7,016 nt of DNA from Phycisphaerae bacterium (GTDB lineage Bacteria; Planctomycetota; Phycisphaerae; Tepidisphaerales; Tepidisphaeraceae). The notes below the pieces were generated by a model. It saw only the letters and a list, made by a program, of their open reading frames with translations, ran no database searches and had not been told where the DNA came from. Of the stretch, positions 1-6,332 are shown piece after piece. The position numbers and the translations under genes are program-made. The DNA is taken from contig JAUJNJ010000157.1 in assembly GCA_030448225.1 (NCBI GenBank), positions 1 through 7,016 on the forward strand, given 5' to 3'. The stretch's first letter is position 1. Each line of letters opens with the position of its first letter.

Positions 1-1
1 G

Positions 2-220
2 TACGCGGTCAACGACTACGCGATGGTGCAGACGATCGACGCCTACCTGCGCGCGACCGGTGACATCGAGTGGCTGAACCGTGAGCTGCCGGGCCCGGGC
101 GGTGACCCGCTGCCGGTGGTGGCGCACATCGACCGGTTCGCCTGCAGCTGGCGCCGGTTTCGCAGCGACAGCGGCCCGTTCTGGGGGGGCCGCGGAGGGG
201 GCCGGGAACACACACCATGA
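2..220 (+). CDS. 3' fragment of a possible glycoside hydrolase-like protein, C-terminus probably frameshifted
   Basis: An open frame enters from the left edge and stops at TGA 218-220 (72 codons seen). The first 30 residues look like real protein: YAVNDYAMVQTIDAYL, then RATGDIEWLNRELPG. A Tyr-rich helix followed by 'ATGD..WL' resembles helical-barrel carbohydrate enzymes (MGH1-like or six-hairpin glycosidases). This is by analogy only, with no catalytic residue in view. VVAHIDRFACSWRR at about residues 38-51 still resembles the next helix ('vlehldala..W'). After that, the frame runs through a G-rich tract (182-205) into a Gly/Arg-rich tail with no family resemblance, so a small indel near 170-200 is likely. 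The gene would normally continue well beyond this point. It may therefore be a pseudogene end, or a sequence error in the G run. It is transcribed towards the minus-strand gene at 354-632. Confidence 0.4.
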   Translation, partial: YAVNDYAMVQTIDAYLRATGDIEWLNRELPGPGGDPLPVVAHIDRFACSWRRFRSDSGPFWGGRGGGREHTP

Positions 221-273
221 GAAGGGGTCGCGAATCGGGACCGGGCTCGACGGCGGCCGGCGCGGGGCCGCCG

Positions 274-314
274 AAAACGAGACGGGGGCAGGCGCGCTGC
301 CGCGCGCCCGCCCC
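274..314 (-). terminator. Intrinsic terminator downstream of the small secreted-protein gene
   Basis: On the minus strand, arms at 302-314 and 285-297 form a 13-bp stem, nearly all G:C with one G-U pair, around a 4-base loop (298-301). A four-T run follows (AAAA at 274-277 on the plus strand), about 7 bases past the stem. It begins 40 bases after the stop codon at 354-356. The plus-strand copy has an A-C mismatch in the stem and no T run, so it should act mainly for the minus-strand gene. The T run is short and slightly distant, which lowers certainty. Confidence 0.5.
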
Positions 315-353
315 GGTGAGTCATCGTCGGCACCCGCGCGAGACGCGAACGGG

Positions 354-632
354 TCAGTCCCGCCGCGGCACCATCAGCTGAAAGCGGGTGTTGCCGCCTT
401 GGGTCGTGGCGGTGCGGTAGCGGACGGGCCGCTCCGCCGCGCGGCCGGTGAGGGCGTAGGGCGCGTCGGTGCGGGTCGCGCCGGCCTCGACGCGGACGTA
501 CCGGTAGTGCGGCTGCGCGTTGCCGCCGCCGGAGCCGACGAGCACGCGGTACCGCCCGCTCGATTCGGCCGCCGACGCGGTGACTGAAGTAAATGCGACG
601 AACGCGCCGCCGAGCAAGAGCTGCTTCAACAT
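354..632 (-). CDS. Small secreted protein of unknown function
   Basis: The product is 92 residues. Its start is chosen because ATG (630-632) is preceded five bases upstream by GAGGTG (638-643 on the complement), and because it begins a textbook Sec signal peptide: a Lys at residue 3, a hydrophobic core LLLGGAFVAF, and a small-residue cleavage region TASAAES near residues 19-23. The mature part (about 70 residues) is basic and rich in Gly, Arg and Tyr, with a GSGGGN turn and alternating segments such as HYRYVRVEA and VRYRTATT that look like beta strands. There are no cysteines and no transmembrane segment after the signal, so export to the periplasm or outside is expected. I recognise no family. 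An in-frame upstream extension exists but lacks protein-like composition and would bury the signal peptide. The gene stands alone, with a hairpin terminator just downstream and a divergent neighbour. Confidence 0.62.
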   Translation of the reverse strand: MLKQLLLGGAFVAFTSVTASAAESSGRYRVLVGSGGGNAQPHYRYVRVEAGATRTDAPYALTGRAAERPVRYRTATTQGGNTRFQLMVPRRD

Positions 633-972
633 GGAGACACCTCGTTCCGTTATGACCAGCCGCTCGCCGCCGCGAGACGATTGCCGCGTGCCGGGCCGGT
701 CGGGTTCCTTCGCTGTGGAAGTGTAGGCCGCGTCGCGGGAGCGCGGAGGTTTTTGACGTCGCCAAGTCACGTCGTCGCCGGCGGCGGATTGACTGACGGC
801 GATGCCGACGCCGCACTTCATTCCGGCCGCGCCGGCCGCCACCGCTCGGCCGCGCACTTCGGACGACACATTCACCCGCCCCGCCGATCGTCTTTCTCGC
901 CGCCGCGCCGCAGCCCGAGTGACCGCCCGCCCGGACGGCGGCTTCGCGGCGGCGGTCTGATCGGGAGCAGTC
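633..972. other. Divergent intergenic region, no gene recognised
   Basis: This 340-base stretch separates the minus-strand secreted-protein gene from the plus-strand allophanate hydrolase gene and should hold both promoters. The ribosome binding site GAGGTG (minus, 638-643) and GGGAG (plus, 963-967, five bases before ATG 973) sit at its ends. I see no convincing paired -35/-10 boxes. A TTGAC at about 788 has no good -10 at normal spacing, and a TACACT-like box on the minus strand near 722-727 lacks a -35. Reading frames crossing it are Arg/Gly/Pro-rich and look like GC-driven noise. Confidence 0.5.
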
Positions 973-2940
973 ATGGCGAACGACGGGCGGCAGTCCTTCC
1001 GCATCTCGCACCTCGCGCCGCTCATCACGGCCGGCGCGGTCGACGCGTACGACGTCGCCGCCGACGCGCTGCGCCGCGCGCGGGCGTACGACGACCCGGC
1101 CGTATGGATTCACCTCCTCGACGACGTCGCCGTCCGCGCGCAGGTCGACGCGGCCGACGTGTGGCGGCGGGCGGGGGCGGCGCTGCCGCTGCTGGGCGTG
1201 CCGTTCGCGGTGAAGGACAACATCGACGTAGCCGGCCTGCCCACGACCGCCGCCTGCCCCGCCTACGCGTACACCGCCGCGCGATCGGCCACCGCGGTGA
1301 CGCGCCTGATCGACGCCGGCGCGATCCTCGCCGGCAAGACGAACCTCGACCAGTTCGCCACGGGCCTCGTGGGCACGCGGTCGCCGTACGGCACGCCGCG
1401 CAACGCGTTCGATCGCCGCTACATCCCCGGCGGCTCGAGTTCCGGGTCGGCCGTCGCGGTGGCGGCGGGGCTCGTCGGCTTCGCGCTCGGCACCGACACC
1501 GCTGGCTCGGGCCGCGTGCCGGCGGCGTTCAACAACCTCGTCGGCCTCAAGCCCACGCGCGGCCTCGTCAGCACGGGGGGCGTCGTGCCGGCCTGCCGCT
1601 CGCTCGACTGCGTGTCGATCTTCGCCCTCACCTGCGACGACGCGCAAATCGTCCTCGACGTCATCGCCGGGCCCGACGCCGCCGACCCCTACTCTCGCGA
1701 CGTCGCCGCCATCGCGCTAACGCGCCCCGCCGGCTCCTTCGGTCCCGGCTTTCGCTTCGGCGTGCCGGCGGCGGATCAGCTCACGTTCTTCGGCAACGCC
1801 GACGCCGAGGCGGCGTTCGGCGCGTCGGTCCGGCGTATGGCGGCGCTTGGCGGCACGCCGGTGACGATCGACTACCGCCCGTTCGCCGACGCCGCCCGGC
1901 TGCTGTACGAGGGGCCGTGGGTCGCCGAGCGCCTCGCCGTCGTGCGCGAGTTGTTGGGCGAGCGGCCGGACGCGCTGCTGCCGGTCACGCGGCAGATCAT
2001 CGCCGGCGGCGAGCGGTGGTCGGCGGTCGACGCGTTCGCGTCGTTCTACGAGCTGGAGCCGCGGCGCCAGCGGGCGCCCGCCGAGAGGGCGCGGATGGAC
2101 GATACTGCTCTGCCGACGACCGGCACGATCTACGATCGACGAGGTGAACGCCGATCGGTCGACTCAGCAACCTCGGGCACTACACGAACTTCGTGAACCT
2201 GCTCGACCTCACCGCGCGATCGCGGTGCCCAACGGCTTTCATTCGAACGGACTGCCGCTCGGCGTCACGCTGCTCGCGCGGGCCTCGACCGCCCGCTGGC
2301 CGCGGCGCTCGGCGACCGCTACTACAGCCTCGGCACGGCGCCTCGGCGCGACGAGCCAGCCGATGCCGGCGAGCAACGACGTCGACGGCGTCCGCGGCGC
2401 GGGCAGCCACGAGCAGATCGCTGAACGTCGCTGCCGTCCAGGCGAGTTCGGCTGCGCTTCCATGCTCGCGAGGAGCACCGGGCGACACATCCGTATCGGC
2501 GTGCGCGGGGCCAGCCGATTCGCGCATGGCGCTGCCGGCCGGAAACCTCTCGCGTGATGCTCGCGGTGGTCCCGGCCGCCTCGGGGCAGCCGCTGAATCA
2601 TCAACTCACCGGCCGCGCGCCGGCCATGCTCGTTCGCACGACACGAACGACGGCCGCCTACCAACTCTTCGCCCTGCCCGCCACGACGCCGCCGAGCAGA
2701 GCTGGTCGCACTGGCCGGCGGACCGGCACGGCGATCGAGGTGGAGGTGTAGGAGATGTCGCTGCAGGCGTTCAACGCGTTCGTCACCGCCATCCGGCGCC
2801 GCTGGGGATCGGGAGCGTGGAACTGGAGGACGGCGAGGTCATCGAGGTTCGTCTGCGAGGTACGCCGTGGAAGGCGCAGGCCGGACATCCTCGGCCTTCG
2901 GCGGGTAGCGCCGACACCTGGCGGCGTCGGCATCGGCGTC
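973..2940 (+). pseudogene. atzF: Allophanate hydrolase (AtzF-type amidase), full-length but frameshifted in its 3' half
   Basis: The family hydrolyses allophanate to ammonia and CO2 in the cytoplasm, the second step of ATP-dependent urea degradation after urea carboxylase. ATG 973 follows GGGAG (963-967). Residues 1 to about 385 form a clean amidase-signature domain: VKDNIDVAGLPTTAACP carries catalytic Lys81, GGSSSGS the cis-Ser (Ser155) and DTAGSGR the nucleophile Ser179. The spacing equals that recalled for characterised AtzF (Lys91/Ser165/Ser189). LYEGPWVAER is also typical of allophanate hydrolases. The frame then breaks: IDEVNAD resumes in frame 2 (2135), LSNLGHYTNFVNLLDL in frame 3 (2163), IAVPNGFHSNGLPLGVTLLA in frame 2 (2219), and LAAALGDRYYSLGTAP in frame 1 (2296), ending at TGA 2422. 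Unedited, the main frame stops at 2194-2196 after 407 residues, the last 20 or so wrong. No urea carboxylase gene is nearby. It is either a pseudogene or a gene with assembly indels. Confidence 0.85.
2545..2940 (+). pseudogene. Remnant of the AtzF C-terminal domain
   Basis: After a scrambled linker (about 2425-2545), frame 1 resumes the domain that follows the amidase in allophanate hydrolases: VMLAVV, then SGQPLNHQLTGR, LVRTTRTTAAYQLFALP and TPP. At 2697-2722 a short run, LVALAGGP, lies in another frame. GTAIEVEV returns in frame 1 and meets TAG at 2749-2751 where the family has Trp. EMSLQAFNAFVTAI continues in frame 1. A one-base loss near 2788 moves the next part, APLGIGSVELEDGEVIE, to frame 3. 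Two further shifts give FVCE and YAVEGA, and an AFGG motif ends at a second TAG (2906-2908) in place of Trp, with RRHLA after it. The order matches the intact domain throughout, so this is the tail of the same gene and not an independent insertion. Confidence 0.75.
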
Positions 2941-2958
2941 GGCGGCGGCGGCGGCGGC
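2923..2958. repeat. Short GGC-rich microsatellite
   Basis: Three GGCGTC/GGCATC hexamers (2923-2940) are followed by six perfect GGC units (2941-2958). The tract lies at or just beyond the inferred end of the allophanate hydrolase remnant and reads as an Ala-rich or Arg-rich run depending on frame. Such tracts are slippage-prone both in cells and in sequencing. Confidence 0.7.
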
Positions 2959-3099
2959 AAATCCGAATTCGCGCGACGACCACGTCGCTGAGACCGAAGC
3001 AGGTTTGTGCCAGGACGGGACGCGCGCTTGAGCTGAAACGGCAGGAGGCGGCAATCAGGCAGAGACGCGCCCGTGCGTCTTCTCGTGCCTGCGACGCCG

Positions 3100-3700
3100 C
3101 GGACGAACACCGCCGACGCGGCGTCGGTCGGTCCGCGGGCGAGGCGGGCGAAGTGCGCAGCAGCGCGGTCAGCAGCGAGGCGGCGACCTTGCGGAAGGGG
3201 CGCGGGCCAGCGCGGCGAAGGTCGGCGTAGCCGGCGCGGGCGAGCAATTCGAACGCGACGTCGTCGGCGAGCCTCCACCGTCGTCGGCCCGGCCACGTGT
3301 CCCTTGAGGCGGCAGAGGCTCGGCGCGGGAAATAGCCGTCCCGGCGAGGGTGCCCGGCCTCGTGGGCGATGCGTGGCGAGTTCGTCGTCGTGACCGAGCA
3401 GGTCGACGAGCCCGCCAGGTGAGAGTAGACGTGGCCGTCGGGAAAGGCGAACGCGCGGGGACGGCGGCTGTCGAGGACGCGTCGTCGGCGAGCGATCAGG
3501 CGTACGGTGAGCAGTTGCCCAGCCACAGACGGCGACGCGCTCGTGCCGTCGTGAAGCAGGCCGCCGCGCGCGCGAACAGCTCGTGCAGGACGCGGCCTCG
3601 GCTGATCGAGCGGGCGAACTCGCACCGCCGGCCATCGCTGCCAGCGACCGCGCGAAGGCGAGACCAGGGACGCGAGGATCGAGCAGACGGCCAGCGCACG
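3100..3700 (-). pseudogene. M48-type zinc metalloprotease relic, frameshifted
   Basis: Reading the minus strand from about 3700, one frame gives a hydrophobic leader-like segment (ALAVCSILASLVS), then RRVLDSRRPRAFAFPDGHVY, matching the M48 pattern before the active site ('vlds..pNAFalPGGhvYv'). The next piece, GGLVDLLGHDDELAT, is in a second frame. RIAHEAGH, containing the zinc motif HExxH as HEAGH (3350-3364), is back in the first. A Glu at 3273-3275 (TVEA) followed one shift later by ADDVAFELLARAGY corresponds to the family's third zinc ligand region (ExxAD). FRKVAA and LLRTSPASPADR match the C-terminal helix and 'THP.s..R' motif. At least three indels are needed, so no functional product is predicted. 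M48 proteins are usually membrane-bound or periplasmic proteases. The start codon and exact ends cannot be fixed. It converges on the allophanate hydrolase remnant. Confidence 0.65.
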
Positions 3701-3972
3701 GCCCGCTAGAACAAAGACGTGCCGATCGCGTGATCGGCCGTTTCGCGGGTCATCCGTGCTTGGAAGCGGGCAGTCAAGGGTGGTGCGCACATAGCGAGCA
3801 GGTGGCGGGCGTCCAGCGTAGGGCGCCAACATCATCCGCGGCTGGTCGAGCGGGGGCGGAACATCCGACTTCGGATTCGACGAGCAGCAGCATGACATTG
3901 CACGCCCGTCGGGACTGTACGATTGATCGATTCGACGCGGTGGCGCGACGCGACGCCCGCCGCAAGTGTGAG
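3701..3972. other. Unassigned region upstream of the protease relic
   Basis: I recognise no gene here. The region holds a 7-bp perfect palindrome with a 4-base loop (3721-3738, GCCGATC/GATCGGC). Short minus-strand reading frames are not family-like. One begins MLLLVESEVGC and could pass for a lipoprotein leader, but it ends without any domain. The region probably contains the promoter, and perhaps the decayed 5' end, of the minus-strand protease relic. Confidence 0.35.
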
Positions 3973-4117
3973 CTTCTAAGAGACTCTAAGAGAATGGTGA
4001 ACGCCAAGACGCCATGAGGAAGGACGAGAGAAGCATCCGTTCCCTGCTGTTGTGTTTCCCCTCCTCCTACCTTGGCGTCTCGGCGTCTTGGCGTTCATTT
4101 GTTAGAGTTTCTACAAG
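3973..4117. repeat. Long imperfect palindrome, 'gaacgccaagacgcc' type
   Basis: Sixteen bases at 3998-4013 (TGAACGCCAAGACGCC) are perfectly complementary to 4082-4097. The match continues outward: ACTCTAA at 3983-3989 pairs with TTAGAGT at 4102-4108, and CTTCTAAGAG is similar to the complement of CTACAAG at the outer end. The interior (about 68 bases) is partly purine/pyrimidine biased (GAGGAAGGACGAG against CTCCTCCTACC), so it may fold further. The left arm includes a tandem TCTAAGAGA duplication (3975-3994). Composition is far less GC-rich than the flanks. It resembles dispersed non-autonomous palindromic elements seen in many copies in soil bacterial genomes, but copy number cannot be judged here. 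Confidence 0.75.
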
Positions 4118-4135
4118 TACTGGTTCGCGGGGGTG

Positions 4136-4215
4136 TGTCATCCTGAGCGCAGCGGAGGATCTCCCGCGATCCGCGCGAGAGCCGCGAGAGATCCTTCGCT
4201 GCGCTCAGGATGACA
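4136..4215. repeat. Long hairpin repeat, 'TCATCCTGAGCGCAGCG' type
   Basis: Arms 4136-4163 and 4188-4215 are 28 bases each with one mismatch. They extend to 33 bases (4136-4168 and 4183-4215) with one more mismatch, leaving a 14-base loop (4169-4182). The arm sequence TCATCCTGAGCGCAGCG is a widespread dispersed repeat in several soil phyla (established from general familiarity, not searched here). It begins 31 bases beyond the stop codon of the small minus-strand gene at 4246-4410, so in RNA it would form a very stable hairpin that could end or protect that transcript. No T run follows on either strand. Confidence 0.8.
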
Positions 4216-4245
4216 ACCTGCTGAACGCGGTACTTTCAGACGCTC

Positions 4246-4410
4246 TTAGGACATGCCGTCCCAGCGCTCGGGTTCTTCGGCGGCGCGTTCGGCTGCGGTG
4301 GTCGACGGGGTGGGCTCCGGCGCGGGCGCCGTGGCGGGCTCGTTCCGCCGCGCGGCGGGGGCGGCGGTCTCGAAGGCGTGCTTCCACGATGGCGTGTCCG
4401 ACGTCTGCAT
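4246..4410 (-). CDS. Small acidic Pro/Ala-rich protein, unknown function
   Basis: This 54-codon frame begins at ATG (4408-4410), with GAGGAA (4416-4421 on the complement) five bases upstream, and ends at TAA (4246-4248). The N-terminus MQTSDTPSWKHAFETAAP looks like a short structured or helix-forming segment. The centre (about residues 20-40) is a low-complexity Pro/Ala/Thr stretch, and the C-terminus ERAAEEPERWDGMS is acidic with a Trp. There is no signal peptide or membrane segment, so the product should be cytoplasmic and largely disordered. Third codon positions are overwhelmingly G or C, as in the real genes of the window. A strong ribosome binding site plus this codon pattern is the main argument. 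Longer frames on both strands overlap it but lack these features. It is followed by the long hairpin at 4136-4215. I know no family. Confidence 0.55.
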   Translation of the reverse strand: MQTSDTPSWKHAFETAAPAARRNEPATAPAPEPTPSTTAAERAAEEPERWDGMS

Positions 4411-4842
4411 AGGGGTTCCTCACGTCAAACGTACGATGACAGCGCCCGGCTTGCGGGGGAATCAGCAATCCGCCCGCTCGTTTCCCCTTAGGCCGACGTT
4501 GAAGATGGGTAAGGGCTGCGGCCGGGGGCGGCGGCGCCGGTTGCAGGGCTTGCGTCGCGCTGCCCCGCGCAACCCGTGGAATATGCCGGGCGTCATTTGC
4601 TCCGTCCGCGCCCGCAACGCCGGCGGGCAACGCACATCGCACCACGTCTGGAACGGCCCGAAGCGAAGGTCTGAAGCGACGACGCCCCGGCGTGCGACAG
4701 TTGCGGGCGCGGCGAGTGGAAGGATAATCGCTACTCGCGGCGGGGACGGGCGGATGCGATGGCCGTTCGGGCGCGGCGGATGATCAATCGGCCGCTCGAC
4801 GCGCGAACCGCAATCGGCGGCGGGTCACACACCGGGAGCGAG
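4411..4842. other. Intergenic region upstream of the flavin oxidoreductase gene, no gene recognised
   Basis: This region separates the divergent small minus-strand gene from the plus-strand flavoprotein gene. Frames spanning it on either strand are Arg/Gly/Pro-rich, with no recognisable domain and no convincing ribosome binding site. A weak promoter candidate for the plus strand lies near its end: TTGCGG (4701-4706), 16 bases, then GATAAT (4723-4728), about 115 bases before the chosen start. A short stem GGGGAA/TTCCCC (about 4456-4487) flanks a 20-base interior. It is too weak to name as an RNA element. Confidence 0.4.
4701..4728 (+). promoter_or_regulatory. Candidate sigma70-like promoter for the flavin oxidoreductase gene
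   Basis: TTGCGG (4701-4706) and GATAAT (4723-4728) are separated by 16 bases. The -10 box is close to consensus in an otherwise GC-rich region, but the -35 box matches only in TTG. It would give a 5' leader of roughly 105-110 bases before ATG 4843. Weak, based on sequence alone. Confidence 0.25.
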
Positions 4843-6318
4843 ATGGCAGAAGCGACGAGCTACCAGCGGCTGGGCGCGTTGCGCGACGTCGACGCCTTCC
4901 GCGATTACGCCGCCGGTCTGGACCTCGACCTGCCGTGCGACCGCGAGATGCTGCGCGGCGACGACTCGCCGCTGGCCCGCCCCGCGTCGGCCGGCGGCGT
5001 GACGATCGGCAACCGCATCTGCGTCCACCCGATGGAAGGGTGGGACGGCACGCCCGACGGCCGGCCGAGCGAGGCGACCGTGCGCCGGTGGCAGCGGTTC
5101 GGCGCGTCCGGGGCAAAACTCATCTGGGGCGGCGAGGCCGTCGCGATCCGCCACGACGGGCGGGCGAACCCGAACCAACTCGTCGCCCGCGAAGACACCA
5201 TCGCCGACTTGGCGAAGCTGCGCGAAGCGCTCGTGGCCGAGCACGTGGCCGTCACAGGGTCGGACGCGGGGCTTGTGATCGGCTTGCAGCTCACGCATTC
5301 CGGCCGCTACAGCGTGCCGAACGTGAAGGGGCGCCCCGAGCCGCTCGTCGCGCACCGCCACCCGATCCTCGACCGGCGCGTCGGTGTCACGGACGACTCG
5401 CGGACGCTGGGCGACGGCGACGTGCGCAAGCTCGTCGACGACTTCCTCGCCGCCGTGCGCGTCGCCGACGCGGCAGGCTACGACTTCGTGGACGTGAAGC
5501 ACTGCCACGGCTACCTGCTGCACGAGTTCCTCGGCGCCCACACCCGCCCGGGCGACTACGGCGGCTCGTTCGAGAACCGCACGCGCTTCTTCCGCGAAGT
5601 CGTGCAGGGGATGCGCGCGGTCGCGCCGCGGATGAAGGTCGGCGTGCGCCTGTCGGCGTTCGACGTCGTCCCCTTCCGCCCCGACCCGCAGCGCACCAAG
5701 CCTGGCAAGCCCGGCCCCGGCGTGCCCGAGCCGTTCGGCGACCTGCTCCCCTACCGCTGGGGCTTCGGCGTTAACGCGAACAACCCGCTCGAGCCCGACC
5801 TCGCCGAGCCGGTAAAGTTCCTGTCGCTGCTGCGCGACCTCGACGTGCGCCTCGTGAACCTCACGGCCGGCAGCCCCTACTACAACCCGCACGTGCAGCG
5901 GCCGGCGTTCTACCCGCCGTGCGACGGCTACCTGCCGCCGGAGGACCCGCTGATCGGCGTGGCCCGGCAGATGCGCGTGGTGCGAACGCTCAAGGCGCAG
6001 TTCCCCGAGTTGCTGCTGATCGGCACCGGCTATTCGTATTTGCAGGAGTTCATGCCGCACGTCGCGCAGGCGGCGGTGCGCGACGGGTGGGTCGACCTCG
6101 TCGGCCTCGGCCGGGTGGTGCTGTCGTACCCGGCGATCCTGTGGGACCCGATCGCGGGCAACGCGTTCCAGACGAAGAAGGTCTGCCGCACGTTCAGCGA
6201 CTGCACGACCGCCCCGCGCAACGGCATCCCGTCCGGCTGTTACCCGCTCGACGATTACTACAAGTCGTCGGAAATGATGGGCCGGCTGAAGGCGGTCAAA
6301 GCGCAGGGGCGCGGTTGA
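4843..6318 (+). CDS. NADH:flavin oxidoreductase, Old Yellow Enzyme-like TIM barrel
   Basis: The 491-residue product is predicted to bind FMN and reduce an activated C=C bond or similar substrate with NAD(P)H in the cytoplasm; the substrate is unknown. ATG 4843 is chosen for GGGAG (4834-4838) upstream and a protein-like N-terminus. An in-frame ATG at 4759 would add 28 basic, unlike residues. Motifs in order: [13 protein letters not shown] (57-69, first strand), [12 protein letters not shown] (90-101), LQLTHSGRY (149-156), the active-site strand [14 protein letters not shown] (217-230, His220/His222), then [15 protein letters not shown] (235-249), [10 protein letters not shown] (265-274), [10 protein letters not shown] (338-347) and the FMN phosphate loop VGLGRVV (420-426). 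The tail has Cys448, Cys454 and Cys466 where 2,4-dienoyl-CoA reductase/trimethylamine dehydrogenase relatives have a four-Cys 4Fe-4S site. There is no C-terminal NAD domain of the FadH type. The frame is clean throughout. Confidence 0.9.
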   Translation: MAEATSYQRLGALRDVDAFRDYAAGLDLDLPCDREMLRGDDSPLARPASAGGVTIGNRICVHPMEGWDGTPDGRPSEATVRRWQRFGASGAKLIWGGEAVAIRHDGRANPNQLVAREDTIADLAKLREALVAEHVAVTGSDAGLVIGLQLTHSGRYSVPNVKGRPEPLVAHRHPILDRRVGVTDDSRTLGDGDVRKLVDDFLAAVRVADAAGYDFVDVKHCHGYLLHEFLGAHTRPGDYGGSFENRTRFFREVVQGMRAVAPRMKVGVRLSAFDVVPFRPDPQRTKPGKPGPGVPEPFGDLLPYRWGFGVNANNPLEPDLAEPVKFLSLLRDLDVRLVNLTAGSPYYNPHVQRPAFYPPCDGYLPPEDPLIGVARQMRVVRTLKAQFPELLLIGTGYSYLQEFMPHVAQAAVRDGWVDLVGLGRVVLSYPAILWDPIAGNAFQTKKVCRTFSDCTTAPRNGIPSGCYPLDDYYKSSEMMGRLKAVKAQGRG

Positions 6319-6332
6319 GCGAGGAGAGGAAC

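Noticed and set aside
43..1647. 534-codon minus-strand open frame opposite the allophanate hydrolase gene
   Set aside because: It is extremely Arg-rich, has no domain, and lies antisense to a clearly conserved amidase. Long antisense frames are expected in such GC-rich DNA.
2131..2300. Programmed ribosomal frameshifting in the allophanate hydrolase gene
   Set aside because: Several shifts in both directions occur within 170 bases and there is no slippery heptamer with a downstream structure at each. The pattern fits random indels.
2749..2908. Stop-codon recoding of TAG as Trp
   Set aside because: Known Trp recoding uses TGA, and the same region also needs several frameshifts, so decay or sequence error is simpler.
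2193..3230. 345-codon plus-strand frame running from the allophanate hydrolase into the protease relic
   Set aside because: It contains two genuine allophanate hydrolase fragments (NLLDLTA and GIGSVELEDGEVIE) joined by noise, then reads antisense through the protease relic. It is not a gene in its own right.
3721..3738. Small palindrome GCCGATC-GCGT-GATCGGC as a terminator or operator
   Set aside because: Seven base pairs without a proper T run and with no clear gene context; in GC-rich DNA this is easily chance.
3973..4215. CRISPR-like array from the repeated arms
   Set aside because: The repeats are inverted pairs of two different sequences, not direct repeats with regular spacers.
4014..4412. 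132-codon plus-strand frame across the two palindromes
   Set aside because: It is a translation of repeat sequence with no family resemblance and no ribosome binding site.
4456..4487. GGGGAA/TTCCCC stem as a riboswitch or small RNA
   Set aside because: Only a six-base stem with an unstructured interior and no match to any riboswitch core I know.
4253..4783. 176-codon plus-strand frame
   Set aside because: It overlaps the better-supported small minus-strand gene, is low in complexity, and has no ribosome binding site or domain.
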